In this document: positions 1 to 9,266 of the stretch, one piece after another
How positions within the stretch are numbered: the stretch's first letter is position 1
Layout: each line of letters opens with the position of its first letter
Source of the DNA: Gaiellasilicea sp963763755
Lineage (GTDB): Bacteria > Actinomycetota > Thermoleophilia > Gaiellales > Gaiellaceae
NCBI GenBank assembly: GCA_963763755.1
Contig: CAVXQE010000010.1
Span: forward strand, 1 to 64,000
Reading direction: 5' to 3'
DNA length: 64,000 nt
Position numbers and translations under genes: made by a program
Notes under the pieces: model-generated
Seen by the model: the letters and a program-made list of their open reading frames with translations, nothing else
Database searches by the model: none
Told to the model about the DNA's origin: nothing

Positions 1-129
1 CGCGGCGTCGACATGGCGCTCGCGCCACGGCGCGCGCAGGAGCTGCTCGGCGACATGCTGTGGGAGATCGTCCGCCCTGACCGTCCGTCGGCCGCGTTCC
101 GCGTCGGCCGAGGTCTCGCCGGCGACTGA
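1..129 (+). CDS. C-terminal fragment of an unidentified protein
   Basis: Frame 1 is open from the window edge to a TGA at 127-129, giving the last 42 residues of a protein that begins outside the window. The tail is rich in Arg and Ala and contains MLWEIVRP; I do not recognise a family. It lies 37 bases before the MoxR gene on the same strand, so it may be the first part of the same operon. MoxR/DUF58 operons often carry membrane or transglutaminase-like proteins, but nothing in these 42 residues identifies one. Confidence 0.45.
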   Translation, partial: RGVDMALAPRRAQELLGDMLWEIVRPDRPSAAFRVGRGLAGD

Positions 130-165
130 GGCCTGCGGACGGGATCGAGCGGCTGGAGCAGGACT

Positions 166-1130
166 GTGACCGAGGAGGCGAAGGCAGGCGTCGCCGTCCA
201 GGAGCTGGCGACCGCGGTGGCCGAGCGCCGATTCGAGCCGGCGATCATCGGCAAGCGAAGGCGGTGGCGATGGTGTTGTTGCGCTGCTCGCCGACGGCCA
301 CGTGCTGATCGAGGATCTCCCAGGGCTCGGCAAGACCCTACTCGCCCGCTCCTTCGGCGCAGGTGTGCGCAATGGACTTCACCCGCATCCAGTTCACTCC
401 GGACCTGGTCCCGAGCGACGTCACCGGGGCCTCGATCTACGACCGCGCCAGCGGCAGCCTGATGTTCGAGCCCGGGCCGATCTTCACGAACATCCTGCTC
501 GCCGACGAGATCAACCGCGCACCGGGCGAGACGCAGGCCGCGTTGCTCGAGGCGATGGAAGAGCGGGCGGTGACGCTCGGAACGCGATGCGGCAGCTCGA
601 GTCCCCCTTTCTCGTCCTCGCGACGCAGAACCCGATCGAGTACGAGGGGACATACCCGCTGCCGAGGCGCCGCTCGATCGTTTCCTCGTCCGCGTCACGA
701 TCGGCTACCCGTCGGAGGACGCGGAGCGCGACATCCTCCTCGAACGCTACGTCGACGGCGCCGAGCGAGATCGAGCTCGAGCCCGTCTGCGACCGGCCGG
801 CGCTGCGGGCGATAGGCGACGATCGAGGAGGTACACGTCGCCCCGCCGCTCGCCGAGTTACACGGTCGCGATTGCGCGCGCGACAAGAGACTCGCCGCAA
901 CTGTCCGTCGGCGCCTCGCCGAGGGGCTCACTCGCGCTGATGAAGCTCGGCCGCGCTCGCGCCACGTATCTCGGCCGCGACTCGTACGCCGGACGCATCA
1001 AGGCGGTGTCGATCCCCGCCCTCGCGCACAGGCTCACGCTGGCGCCGGAGCCTCGGTGCAGCGGATCGATCCGGCCGAAGCGGTGCGGGCGACCGTCGCG
1101 TGGTTCCTGTGCCTGTCCTCGACGATCGTC
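166..1130 (+). pseudogene. MoxR-family AAA+ ATPase, frameshifted
   Basis: MoxR ATPases are cytoplasmic AAA+ chaperones, usually paired with DUF58 and VWA proteins and thought to help mature exported or metal-dependent enzymes. All landmarks are present in order but in different frames: an N-terminal helix ending FEPAIIGK, Walker A (EDLPGLGKTLLARSF, about 305-350), LLADEINRAP with the Walker B acidic pair (about 498-530), the sensor-1 strand FLVLATQNPIEYEGTYPLP (about 608-663), DRFLVRVTIGYPSEDAE (about 676-722), and the C-terminal lid (ARATYLGRD, then IKAVSIPALAHRLTL). At least four frame changes are needed. The start is the GTG at 166. The end at about 1130 is estimated, just before the DUF58 start. 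Because every motif survives, base-calling indels are more likely than decay. Confidence 0.8.
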
Positions 1131-2377
1131 GTGACGTTCAGCAGCGCGCCGTCGTCTGGTTCGTCGTCGCTTCCCGCTCGCCTCCTCGCCGGCCTCGCGA
1201 CCGCACAGTCGGCGCTGGTCGGCGGTCGGGGCCGGTTTCCTGGTCCCGCTGCTCTTCCGGCTCGCGGCGCGGCCGCCTCGGCTGCCCGAAGCGACCGTCC
1301 GAGTCTCGCTGGTCGCGTGATCGAGGGCGGGCGGGTCGAGCTCGGACTTGACGCTTGCTGCGTCGGACGCATGCCCCTGGCTCGAGGTCGAGCTACGGCT
1401 CCCGGAACGGCTCGATCGAGGATGGAGCGCCTACGCGGCGCGTGCTCGCGCTCCATGCGGGTAGAACGCGCACGCTCGGTACGCGATCAACTGCCCTCGC
1501 TGGGGCACCTTCCGCATCGCCTCGATCCGGCTCTTGGCACGCGATCAGCTTCACCTCCGTTCTGTCGAAGTCGTGGTCGAGCCCACCACGACGCTGCGGG
1601 TCTACCCGTCGGTCGAGAGGCTGCGACGGCTCGCCGGGCCGCGGGCGACACGGCCGGTAACCGGCAGCCGTCCGGCGGCGGTCGCCGGCGAAGGCATCGA
1701 GTTCGCGGAGCTCCGGTTCCTCGCCCCCGGCGAGCGGGCGCGGAGGATCAACTGGCGTGCGACCGCCGCCCGCGGCCGGCTGCTCGTCAACGATCGGCTG
1801 CCCGAGCGGAGCTCCGACGTCGTCATCTTCCTCGACGCGCTCGGAGCCGCCGCGACGAGCGCGGCGAGCACGCTCGACCACGCCGTGCGCGCGGCCGCCT
1901 CGCTGAGCGACGCCTATCTCCGCGAGCGCGACCGCGTCGGGCTCCTCCGCTTCGGCGGTGACATCGAGTGGATCATCCCCGGCTCGGGCCTGCGCCAGCA
2001 GTATCGGATCGCGGACGCGTTGCTCGAGAGCGAGCTCGCGCGAACGTATCGCTGGCGCGACACGAGCCTCATCCAGCGCCGGATCCTCCCGCCCCAGTCG
2101 CTGATCGTGGCGCTGACGCCGCGGCTCGACTGGCGCGTCACGCGCGCGCTCCTCCATCTCCGCCGCCGCGGCTACCAGGTCTCGATCATCGAGGTCGATC
2201 CGCTCCCGTACCTCGCTGACGCCGAAGCCGCCGCCGGGCCGCTCGCCTGGCGAACCTGGTTGCTCGAGCGGGACGCGGTCCGAACGCAGCTCGCCGGCGC
2301 GGGTGTCGCGCTCGCCTGCGTGGCGACCGGACGAGCCGATCGCCGCTCCCGTCGAAGCCCTCGCCGCGGCACGATGA
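1131..2377 (+). pseudogene. DUF58-domain protein, frameshifted
   Basis: DUF58 proteins are membrane-anchored proteins with a VWA-like fold that accompany MoxR ATPases. The clean part (1534 to about 2335) contains the hallmark LAPGERARRINWRATAARGR followed by LLVNDRLPERSSDVVIFLD, then a VWA-like region. The N-terminal third (1131-1530) is split over several frames; WLEVELRLPERLDRGW at about 1377-1424 is a typical DUF58 segment. Near 2335 a further frame change gives the ending DEPIAAPVEALAAAR, with a TGA at 2375-2377 overlapping the next ATG (ATGA). That overlap supports the operon and the true C terminus. The GTG at 1131 is a reasonable but unproven start. Confidence 0.8.
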
Positions 2378-2779
2378 GCGGGAGGCGACTTCGGCGCGCC
2401 GCCGCGGCCGCGGCGCTCGGCCTCGGCGCCGGCCTCGGTGCGCTGGCGTCCTCTACGGCGAAGACATCCCCGTTTGGAGCACTCCGCTCCTAGCCGCCGC
2501 CGTCCTCATCTTCTTCGAGCTCGTCTCTTTGTCCCGCGGCGCGGCGCCGGACGCGGCGGTCGAGCGACCGGCTGTCACCGCCGTCCTGGTGGGGCGCCTG
2601 CTCGTCAGCTGCGCTGCTCGCGTTCGCCGGCGCGACCGTCGCCCTCCTGGCGGCCGCCGTCCCCGCCCAACACGGCCTCGCCACCGGACTCCTCGGCGCC
2701 GCAGCCGCGGCGGCGCTGTTCCTCTTCGTCGCGGCGGTCGCGCGGCGGGGCGGCGAGGCTGCGGATTCGCAGCTGATGA
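2374..2779 (+). pseudogene. Small multi-pass membrane protein of the MoxR/DUF58 operon, frameshifted
   Basis: The ATG at 2374 overlaps the DUF58 stop. The product begins as an Arg-rich N terminus followed by a hydrophobic Ala/Leu/Gly segment. It continues in another frame as VWSTPLLAAAVLIFFELVSLSR, and in a third as an Ala/Leu-rich pair of membrane segments (about 2610-2745) ending ARRGGEAADS. Three to four membrane helices are therefore likely. Uncharacterised membrane proteins at this position in MoxR/DUF58 operons are common. The end is uncertain because TGA codons at 2774 and 2777 lie in alternative frames; the frame carrying the last helix reads on to 2994 through the tRNA-like repeat. 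Confidence 0.5.
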
Positions 2780-2826
2780 GATTGAGCAAACGCTATTTCG
2801 CTTGTGCGAGCGTCCTGTCGCGCGAG

Positions 2827-2872
2827 TTCGGTGGGAACCGTTCGCGGGTTCGATTCCCGCCGCCTCCATTTT
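2827..2872 (+). repeat. tRNA-3'-end-like direct repeat, copy 1
   Basis: The sequence contains a canonical T-arm: GCGGG (2844-2848), loop TTCGATT, CCCGC (2856-2860). It is followed by a 7-nt acceptor-like strand CGCCTCC, a discriminator A (2868) and TTTT. Upstream, GTTC-GGTGG-GAAC (2826-2838) could be a class II variable arm. No GGAGGCG 5' acceptor strand lies at tRNA distance, so this is not a complete tRNA or tmRNA. A near-identical copy lies at 11135-11182 in the same orientation. Fragments of tRNA, tmRNA or selC 3' ends are typical attachment-site remnants of integrated elements. Confidence 0.6.
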
Positions 2873-2926
2873 CTCGCTGCAACCCCAGCCGATTCAGGCT
2901 TCGTCTTCTGAGCTACTCCACGCACG

Positions 2927-3841
2927 TCAGCTTCCCGTCTTCGCGGGCAACGACCAGTTCACCTGCCGTGCCGCGCTCCCGTCGGCGTTCATGACGAAGA
3001 ATGCCCACCTCGGCTTCGAGCCGTCCCGGCTGAACGCAATCTTCCTGCCGTCCGGTGACCACCCGAGCAGGTACTCGTCCTCGGGGGTCCGCGTCAGCCG
3101 CCGCGGTCCGCTGCCGTCGGCGTTCATGACGTAGATCTCGCGGTTCTTGTCGCGATTCGTCACGAACGCGATCTTGCGCCCGTCGGGCGACCAGAAGACC
3201 CCGCCGTCGCGGCCGTCTTGGCCTGCGTTCTGCGTCAGGTTGCGCACGTCGCTTCCGTCCGCGCCCATCGCGTAGAGCTCCCAGTTGCCGTCGCGGTCGG
3301 TCGAGAAGAGAATCGTCCGGCCGTCGGGCGACCAGCTGCCCGCGAACTCCTGGGTGGAGGGGCTCGGCAAGAGACTCCGCGGCTTGCTTCCGTCGGCGTT
3401 CATGACGTAGACCTCGTTGTTGCCGTCCCGGTCGGTGGTGAAGACGACCTGTCGACCGTTCGGCGACCACGAGCCCGGAGCGTTGAACCCGTTGTTCGGC
3501 GTCAGGTTTCGCTTGCCGCTCCCGTTGGCGTTCATGACCCAGACGCCGCCCTGGTTGCGGTAGTAGAGGAGCTTCCGGCCGTCCGGCGACCAAGGGCCGG
3601 CACCATCGAAGCCCGGCGTCCGTGTGAGGCGCCGCGCGCTGCTCCCGTCGGCGCCCATGCTGTAGATCTCGGAGTCGCCCTCCCGGTTGCTTGTCAGCGC
3701 GAGCCTCCACGAGGACTTCGGCGCCGCAGCAGTCGATCCGACTGACGCGCGGCTCGGCCCTGCGAGCCAGAACGCGAGCACGACCGCGGCGAGCGCTCCG
3801 ACCAGCGCCAGCAGCGCGAGAGGGCGAGTGATCGTGATCAT
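2927..3841 (-). CDS. TolB-like WD40-type beta-propeller protein, exported
   Basis: A 304-residue protein with an N-terminal membrane or signal segment (about residues 5-33) followed by six repeats of the TolB/PD40 type: IYSMGADGS, VWVMNANGS, VYVMNADGS, LYAMGADGS, IYVMNADGS, FFVMNADGS, each followed by a WSPDGR(K) strand. Such propellers bind partners outside the membrane; no catalytic site is evident. It is the last gene of a minus-strand cluster (5576 to 2927) of exported or membrane proteins. The alternative frame at the 3' end (stop at 2913) also reads plausibly (VAREDGKLTCVE), so a small indel near the terminus is possible. Confidence 0.8.
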   Translation of the reverse strand: MITITRPLALLALVGALAAVVLAFWLAGPSRASVGSTAAAPKSSWRLALTSNREGDSEIYSMGADGSSARRLTRTPGFDGAGPWSPDGRKLLYYRNQGGVWVMNANGSGKRNLTPNNGFNAPGSWSPNGRQVVFTTDRDGNNEVYVMNADGSKPRSLLPSPSTQEFAGSWSPDGRTILFSTDRDGNWELYAMGADGSDVRNLTQNAGQDGRDGGVFWSPDGRKIAFVTNRDKNREIYVMNADGSGPRRLTRTPEDEYLLGWSPDGRKIAFSRDGSKPRWAFFVMNADGSAARQVNWSLPAKTGS

Positions 3842-3862
3842 GGCTCTTGCCTCCTTCGATGG

Positions 3863-4321
3863 TCAGCCGAGACAGGTCTCGGTCGCAGGTCCCAGGAACG
3901 TCGAGCCCACCGGTTCCGCGTCGAAGACGAAGATGCGGACGGTGAACAGGCTCTCGTAGTTCGGGGCGCGCCCGTGCGAGACGGCGACCAGCCGCACCGG
4001 CAGGTCGAACGCGGTGGTGCCGTCCGGGAACGTGAGGGTGGGCGCTTCGAACTGCCCGTTGGCGGTGACGGCGAGCAGGTAGTCGTTGCCGAGACTCCCC
4101 GTCGCCTTGACCCGCATCGCGAAGTGCACCACGAAGTGCCCGTCGTTCTGTTCGTAGACGGCGTGCCCGGGGCCGCTGCCGAACACGAACTCGCCATTGC
4201 ACGGCGAGGTACCGCCGAACGGGCCGACGAACTTCTGCGTCACCGCGCCGGCCGTCGCACTGCCGGCCATGAGGCCGACTGCGACCGCACCGAGCGCGAT
4301 CAGCGTTGTAAAGCGGAGCAT
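3863..4321 (-). CDS. Secreted protein of unknown function
   Basis: 152 residues with a clear signal peptide (MLRFTTLIALGAVAVGLMAGSATAGA, probably cleaved after the Ala-rich stretch). The mature part looks beta-rich and has two Cys, one in FGGTSPCNGEF and one near the C terminus (TETCLG), that could form a disulphide. It contains HFVVHFAMRVKATGS, LTFPDGTTAFDLPVRL and LFTVRIFVFD. I do not recognise a family. It lies 21 bases upstream of the TolB-like gene and downstream of another secreted protein, all minus strand, so co-transcription is likely. It is probably an extracellular or wall-associated protein; the function cannot be inferred. Confidence 0.7.
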   Translation of the reverse strand: MLRFTTLIALGAVAVGLMAGSATAGAVTQKFVGPFGGTSPCNGEFVFGSGPGHAVYEQNDGHFVVHFAMRVKATGSLGNDYLLAVTANGQFEAPTLTFPDGTTAFDLPVRLVAVSHGRAPNYESLFTVRIFVFDAEPVGSTFLGPATETCLG

Positions 4322-4361
4322 TGTCTCCTCCTTGTTCCTCGAAAACGCTCTGGCCCAGCCC

Positions 4362-4811
4362 TCATCGGACGACCGGGTTGTCGACGAGGATGACGATCAG
4401 CCCGCGTGCGGCGAGGCTCAGGTCGCCGCAGAGGACGCCGTCGCCGTTCGCGTCGATCTCGCGTATGCCCGGAAGGATTCCGGGGCTGCCGATCGCGACC
4501 GGCACGAACGGATCGGTGCACGGTCCCGGCGGGATGATGTTCGGATTGCCGATCGTGTTGTCGGTGACGATGGTGAGTACGCGGCCGCGCACGACGACTC
4601 GGGCGACGCAGACGGAGCCGTCGCCGTCACGGTCGGCGAGCCGGACGCTGCCGTCGCCGGCGCTGACGAGCAGCCACGGATCCGTGAAGCTCGACGCGTC
4701 GGCCGGGCATCCGGTCGCGCCGGCCGCGGACGCGTGTCCGGAGCCGAGCCCGCCGAGCAGTGCCAGCGCCGACACGAGGACTGCTGCGACGGCTACGAGG
4801 TGCTTGGGCAT
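4362..4811 (-). CDS. Secreted protein with two excalibur-like calcium-binding motifs
   Basis: 149 residues starting at MPKHLVAV, with a signal peptide of about 30 residues ending near GHASAAG. Two acidic loops, DRDGDGSVC (about residues 63-71) and DANGDGVLC (about 124-132), match the D-x-D-G-D-G-x-x-C pattern of excalibur (EF-hand-like) extracellular domains, where Asp side chains bind calcium. Additional Cys residues (GCPADASS, GPCTDPF) could form disulphides. A longer open frame extends upstream through the next gene, but the signal peptide fixes the start at 4811. It is neighbour to other exported proteins on the same strand. The ligand beyond presumed calcium is unknown. Confidence 0.72.
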   Translation of the reverse strand: MPKHLVAVAAVLVSALALLGGLGSGHASAAGATGCPADASSFTDPWLLVSAGDGSVRLADRDGDGSVCVARVVVRGRVLTIVTDNTIGNPNIIPPGPCTDPFVPVAIGSPGILPGIREIDANGDGVLCGDLSLAARGLIVILVDNPVVR

Positions 4812-4834
4812 GTCTCCTCCGATCTCGGTCGAGG

Positions 4835-5576
4835 TCACGGGTTGTCGACGGCGGCCTCGGCGGCCTTGATCAAGTCGTAGTCGCGAGGCACGCGGCCGTC
4901 GGCGTCGTGCGCGGCAGGCGAAGATGCTCGTCGCCACATCGACCGTCCGAGGCCGATCAGCACGACGAAGAAGAGCACGTTGCCCACGAGGCCGAGGGCA
5001 GTCCCTACGGGCGATCGCAGCTCGAGGAGGATCCCGACGAGCAGGAGCGGAGCGGCGACCGCCGAGGTCCAGCCGAGCCACCGCGCGTAGACGTTGCCTG
5101 CCAGGATCGCGGCCGCGAGCGTCGCGAGATAGAGCGCCAGCATGAGCAGCGCGCCGAAATCGAGATTCACGGTCGCGTTCCACGCGCCTTCGAAGGCAGC
5201 CAGGTACGACAGGTTCGCGTCGGGCGCCGCCGCGGCCCACCCGTCCGCAAGGTGCTTCGTGCTCGCACCGACCAGCACCTCGGCCACTCCGAGCGCGCCC
5301 GCGATGACGAACAGCGGCTGGCCCACGACGAGCCCACTCCTTCGCGGGCCCTTCCGAAAAGGTGCGCGTCACGACCGCCACCGCTACGACGATCAGGACG
5401 ATGCCCGTGACGTGGACGAGCCAGCGCCCCGTCCAGGCTCCGCTTTCGGCGATGGTGCGAATCGCCTTGTCTGTGTCTCCGTCCCGTGGGGGCTCGAGTA
5501 TCGCCGCGGCAAGCTGAACGATCACGCCCGAGACGGCGGCGGCGCCCCCGATGCGCAGAAGGTGCTTGTTGTTCAT
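4835..5576 (-). CDS. Multi-pass membrane protein of unknown function, one frameshift
   Basis: The start is MNNKHLLRIGG at 5576. Conserved-looking hydrophobic sequence runs to about 5335 (segments IVQLAAAILEPP and HVTGIVLIVVAVAVVTRTF), then continues in another frame as QPLFVIAGALGVAEVLVG through to the stop at 4835. Together this is about 246 residues with about six membrane helices and a charged cytoplasmic tail (YDLIKAAEAAVDNP). The topology resembles DUF4386-like or other small actinobacterial membrane proteins, but I cannot assign a family. It is the first gene of the minus-strand cluster and is divergent from the response regulator at 5703. Confidence 0.62.
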
Positions 5577-5702
5577 GCCGCCGACGCTAGGCCGCGTCGG
5601 TCGAGATCGCATCGATGAGATCCCCGGACCAGGGCTCCGCGAGCTGAAGATTCGGGGTATCCCTGATGGCCGATCGCGGTCGAGAATGAGACGATTCGCT
5701 CA

Positions 5703-6065
5703 ATGCCGCAGACGGTGCTGATCGTCGACGACCACGCCCGCTTCCGTGGCTTTGCCCGCCGCCTGCTCGAAGCAGACGGTTTCGAGGTCGTCGGCGAGGC
5801 CGGGGACGGGGCGTCGGCGCTCGCGGCGGTCGCTGCGCTCCGGCCTCAGGTCGTGCTGCTGGACGTCCTCCTGCCGGATACGGACGGGTTCGAGGTCGCG
5901 GAGCGAATCGCCGAGAGCGGCGCCGCGACCCTCGTCGTCCTCACGTCGAGTCGCGAGGCGGCCGACTTCGGCGCGCGGCTCGACCGGAGCCGTGCACGCG
6001 GCTTCATTCACAAGGACGACCTCTCGGCCGCCGCGCTCGCAAGCGTTGCCGGGGCTCCCGGATGA
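5703..6065 (+). CDS. Single-domain response regulator (REC only)
   Basis: 120 residues forming one receiver domain: acidic pair D9/D10 (LIVDDH), probable phosphoacceptor Asp54 (VVLLDVLLPD), switch Ser/Thr in VVLTSSREAAD, and Lys in GFIHKDDL. No output domain follows, because the stop overlaps the next start (ATGA at 6062-6065). Such stand-alone receivers usually act as phosphate sinks or protein-protein switches. It is the first gene of a three-gene set (REC, histidine kinase, NarL-type regulator) with overlapping starts, so all three probably share one phosphorelay. Confidence 0.88.
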   Translation: MPQTVLIVDDHARFRGFARRLLEADGFEVVGEAGDGASALAAVAALRPQVVLLDVLLPDTDGFEVAERIAESGAATLVVLTSSREAADFGARLDRSRARGFIHKDDLSAAALASVAGAPG

Positions 6066-7799
6066 GTCGCCGCCTGCTCGTCGCGCTGGCCGTTGCCGGG
6101 TTGGTGCTCGTCGCCCTTGCCGACGGCGCTCGTGCGGGTCGCCCACGACTTCCAGCCGGACGGCGCGGGGGACGGTCGTGGCCTGGTCGTGTACGCCGGC
6201 ATCTGGATCGCCACCGGGCTCGTCGCCTTGCATCGCCGTCCGGGGAACCGTGTCGGACTGCTCATGGTCGCGCTCGGTTTCGCGGTTGCCTCGGGACAGC
6301 TCTACTGGGACGCGTCGCTCCCGTACACGGTGTTCACGGCGCTCGGGAACCTCGAGCTCGTGATCACCGTGCACCTCTTCCTCGCGTTCCCGAGCGGTCG
6401 GCTCGAGACGAGCCTCGAACGGCGGTTCGTCGTCGGCGTGTACGGCGCCTGGCTCGTCCTCGTGCCACTCGCGGCTCTCATGCGGGACCCGCGCGGGGAC
6501 GACGGGTGCCCGGAGTGTCCGACGAACCCGCTTCGTGTCGTTGGACTCGGACACCGTCGCGCCGAGTCTTCGAAGCGGCCGACGAGCGTGTCTCGTCGTC
6601 GGAGTCTTCGTGGTCACCGGCGTCCTGCTCGTGCGGAAGGTGCGAGCCGCGCGCGGGGCGACGCGTCGCGCGCTCGCCCCCGTGCTCCTGACGAGCGCCG
6701 TCGCGATCCTCCTGTTCGTCCCCTACCTGATCGTGGACGCCGCCGGCGGCCAGGTCGAGGACGCGACCGCTCGTCCTGGGTCGGTGGGGCCTTCACGGCC
6801 ATTCCGATCGCGTTCCTCGTCGGGCTGCTGCGCACCCGCCTGCAGCGCTCCGGTGTCGCCGATCTGGTCGTGGAGCTCCGCTCGCTCTCGCGACCCGACG
6901 ACGTCCGCGACGCGATCGCCCGTGCGCTCGGCGATCCGTCTCTCGAGCTCGCTTTCTGGCTGCCCGCGGACGAGCGCTACGTCGATCCCCGCGGGAGCCC
7001 GCTCGACGTGACCACGCGCGAAGGACGCGCCGTCACCGTGCTCGAGCACGACGGCACACGTGTCGCCGCGCTCGTCCACGACCCGGCGCTCCTGGACGAG
7101 CCCGAACTCCTCGAGGCCGTCGCCGCCGCTGCGAGCCTCACGCTCGAGAACGCACGCCTGCAGGCGGAACTCAGCGCCCAGCTGGCCGAGGTGCGAGCTT
7201 CCCGTGCCCGCATCGTCGAGGCCGGGGACGCCGAGCGACGTCGGCTCGAGCGCGACCTCCACGACGGCGCTCAGCAGCGCCTGCTCGGGATCCGGCTCGC
7301 ACTCCAGCTCGCCCGCGGCCGAATCGCTGACGGGGACGGCGCCGTCGACGAGCTCCTCACCGAGGCGGACGCCGAGGTCGGCGGCGCACTCGAGGAGCTT
7401 CGCGCGCTCGCGCGCGGCATCCATCCGGCGATCCTCACCGACGAAGGCCTTGCGCCGGCAATCGCCGCCCTCGCGCGGCGCGCCCCGGTCCCGATCGAGC
7501 TGACCGTCTCGCCCGAGCGTTTGCCCGAGCCGGTCGAGGCCACGGCCTACTTCGTCGCGAGCGAGGCGCTCGCGAACGTCGCAAAACATGCGCGCGCATC
7601 CCGGGCCACGATCGCCCTCGCCCGCACGAACGGTCGGGTCGCGATCGAGGTCACTGACGACGGTGTCGGCGGAGCCGATGCGGAGGGAACCGGCCTCCGT
7701 GGTCTCCGTGATCGCGTCGAGGCGCTCGACGGCCACCTGGAGGTCGAGACGCAGGTCGGAGTAGGCACGCGGGTAACGGCGGTCATCCCATGCGCGTGA
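6062..7799 (+). CDS. NarL-family sensor histidine kinase, frameshifted in the sensor part
   Basis: The ATG at 6062 overlaps the preceding stop. The N-terminal part has several membrane helices (LVVYAGIWIATGLVAL, VGLLMVALGFAVASG, LELVITVHLFLAFPSG, VYGAWLVLVPLAAL, LLTSAVAILLFVPYLI, AIPIAFLVGLL), in an arrangement seen in actinobacterial LiaS/DesK-like kinases. It has frame changes near 6115, 6540 and 6775. From about 6780 to the end the frame is clean: a GAF-like segment, a DHp dimerisation helix with the phosphoacceptor His in RRRLERDLHDGAQQRL, then a HATPase (ASEALANVAKHA as N box; DDGVGGADAEGTGLRGL as G box). It autophosphorylates and should donate to the regulators at 5703 and 7790, the latter overlapping its end. 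The signal is unknown. Confidence 0.85.
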
Positions 7800-8458
7800 T
7801 CCTTGCGGATGACGCCGTCGTCGTTCGGGAGGGGATCGCGCGGCTTCTCGCGGAGCACGGAGTCGAGGTTCTCGGCCAGGCGGATACCGGCGAGCAGCTC
7901 GTCCAGCTGGTCGCCGCCGATCCCCCGGACGTCGCCGTCGTCGACATCCGCATGCCGCCGACGTTCACGAACGAGGGTCTGGTTGCAGCGCAGGCGATTC
8001 GCGACGCGTTCCCGAACGTGGGCACGATGGTTCTCTCCCAGTACGTCGACGTCGAGTACGCGCTGAAGCTCGTGACGGGGACCTCGGAGCGGGTGGGATA
8101 TCTCCTCAAGGACCGGGTGACGGACGTGAACGAGTTCGTGGACGCGCTGCAACGAGTTGCAGCGGGGGGAACCGTGGTCGAGCCGTCACTCGTCGCCGAG
8201 CTCGTCGCGGCCCCAGCTGCGCGGGACCCGCTCGGAGAGTTGACGCCGCGTGAGCGTCAGGTCCTCGTCCTGATCGCACAGGGAAAGACCGACCGTGGGA
8301 TCGCGAACGAGCTCTTCGTGACGCGAAAGACCGTCGAGGCGCACGTCCGAAGCATCCTGCGCAAGCTCGAGCTCCCCCCGGACGCGGGCGAGAACCGGCG
8401 CGTGCATGCGGTGCTCGCCTTCCTCGGGGCGACGGGAGCCGCGATCCGCGCAACCTGA
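7790..8458 (+). CDS. NarL/LuxR-family response regulator
   Basis: 222 residues. The receiver domain has D7/D8 (LADDAVV), probable phosphoacceptor Asp52 (VAVVDIRMPP) and Lys in VGYLLKDRV. The C-terminal LuxR-type HTH (about 147-205) has the expected LTPRERQVLVLIAQGKTDRGIANELFVTRKTVEAHVRSIL pattern. The ATG at 7790 overlaps the kinase stop by 10 bases, indicating translational coupling and pairing with that kinase. FTNEGLVAAQAIR after the phosphorylation site is typical of the branch that partners NarX/LiaS-like kinases. Targets are unknown. Confidence 0.92.
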   Translation: MRVILADDAVVVREGIARLLAEHGVEVLGQADTGEQLVQLVAADPPDVAVVDIRMPPTFTNEGLVAAQAIRDAFPNVGTMVLSQYVDVEYALKLVTGTSERVGYLLKDRVTDVNEFVDALQRVAAGGTVVEPSLVAELVAAPAARDPLGELTPRERQVLVLIAQGKTDRGIANELFVTRKTVEAHVRSILRKLELPPDAGENRRVHAVLAFLGATGAAIRAT

Positions 8459-8517
8459 CGAAGCGGTCGGTCGGATCACTGCCCTCCGGACGTCCATCGA
8501 AGCGGGCGACTGCGTCG

Positions 8518-9192
8518 TCATCGCTGCATCCTCGGATCGTGCGTAGGGTCGGCGTACATCGGCGGGCAGCCGTGATCGCTGGCTTCGGGGCGCAGTTCGT
8601 AGTGCCAGGGCTCGTTGCTGTAGATCTGGCAGAGGCCGTACTCGGCGCCGTGCCCGGACAGCCACGCCGTGGCATCGGAGGGCCCGATGTCGACCGCGTC
8701 CCCCGACACGTGAGCTGACGTGTTGGGGGTGGCCACCCATCGGGCAGCTTCCTCTTCTGAGCCGTACTTCGAGACCGCCTCATGGAGTAGTTGTTCCTGG
8801 TACTCCGGGGAACGCCAGCCACTATCGACGAAGAACTCGACCCCGTCGTCCGCGGCATCAGTTGCAGCTTGGCGCAGGGCACCGAGCAGAGCTGGATCAA
8901 GGTTGGCTACACCCGGAATCTCGTCATCAAAGACCGTCGCGCCCTTGGGGATGGCGCCGTCCGCCTCGCCAAGCGCACCACGGTGCTCACCGCGAAGGAC
9001 GTCGATGGGTGCTACGGCCGTCGAAGGCGTGGACGGCGTCGAGGACGACGACGCCGGCAACTGGTAGCCGAAGGCTGCGGCGATCGCCGCGATGACGACT
9101 AGCAGGGCGGCGACACGGATCCAGCGAATCCGAATCCGATTCCGACGGGTCGTCGTTCGTGCTCGTTGGCTGTAGGTCACGCCTCCATTCAA
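8518..9192 (-). CDS. vanY: D-alanyl-D-alanine carboxypeptidase, VanY/peptidase M15B family
   Basis: 224 residues: an Arg-rich cytoplasmic start, one membrane anchor (about 24-45), a Ser/Thr/Pro-rich linker, then the M15B zinc peptidase. Seen in the sequence: the substrate/zinc motif SAHVSGDAVDIGP (zinc His and Asp) and EPWHYEL (catalytic Glu and third zinc ligand His). FFVDSGWRSPEYQEQL is the usual VanY beta-turn. The enzyme removes the terminal D-Ala from peptidoglycan precursors outside the membrane, which affects cross-linking and, in van clusters, glycopeptide susceptibility. It is divergent from a VanR/VanS-like pair. No vanH/A/X is present, so glycopeptide resistance should not be assumed. 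Confidence 0.88.
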   Translation of the reverse strand: MNGGVTYSQRARTTTRRNRIRIRWIRVAALLVVIAAIAAAFGYQLPASSSSTPSTPSTAVAPIDVLRGEHRGALGEADGAIPKGATVFDDEIPGVANLDPALLGALRQAATDAADDGVEFFVDSGWRSPEYQEQLLHEAVSKYGSEEEAARWVATPNTSAHVSGDAVDIGPSDATAWLSGHGAEYGLCQIYSNEPWHYELRPEASDHGCPPMYADPTHDPRMQR

Positions 9193-9266
9193 GGCACCGT
9201 GGTGTTGCCGGCACGTATGTGGTTTTCGATATGCAGGCGATATGCGCCAGCTCGTAGCATCGGGGC

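Noticed and set aside
2755..2872. A complete tRNA or tmRNA ending at 2868
   Set aside because: The T-arm and 3' acceptor-like strand are good, but no matching GGAGGCG 5' strand, D-arm or anticodon arm can be placed upstream, and upstream sequence encodes membrane helices. Kept as a partial repeat.
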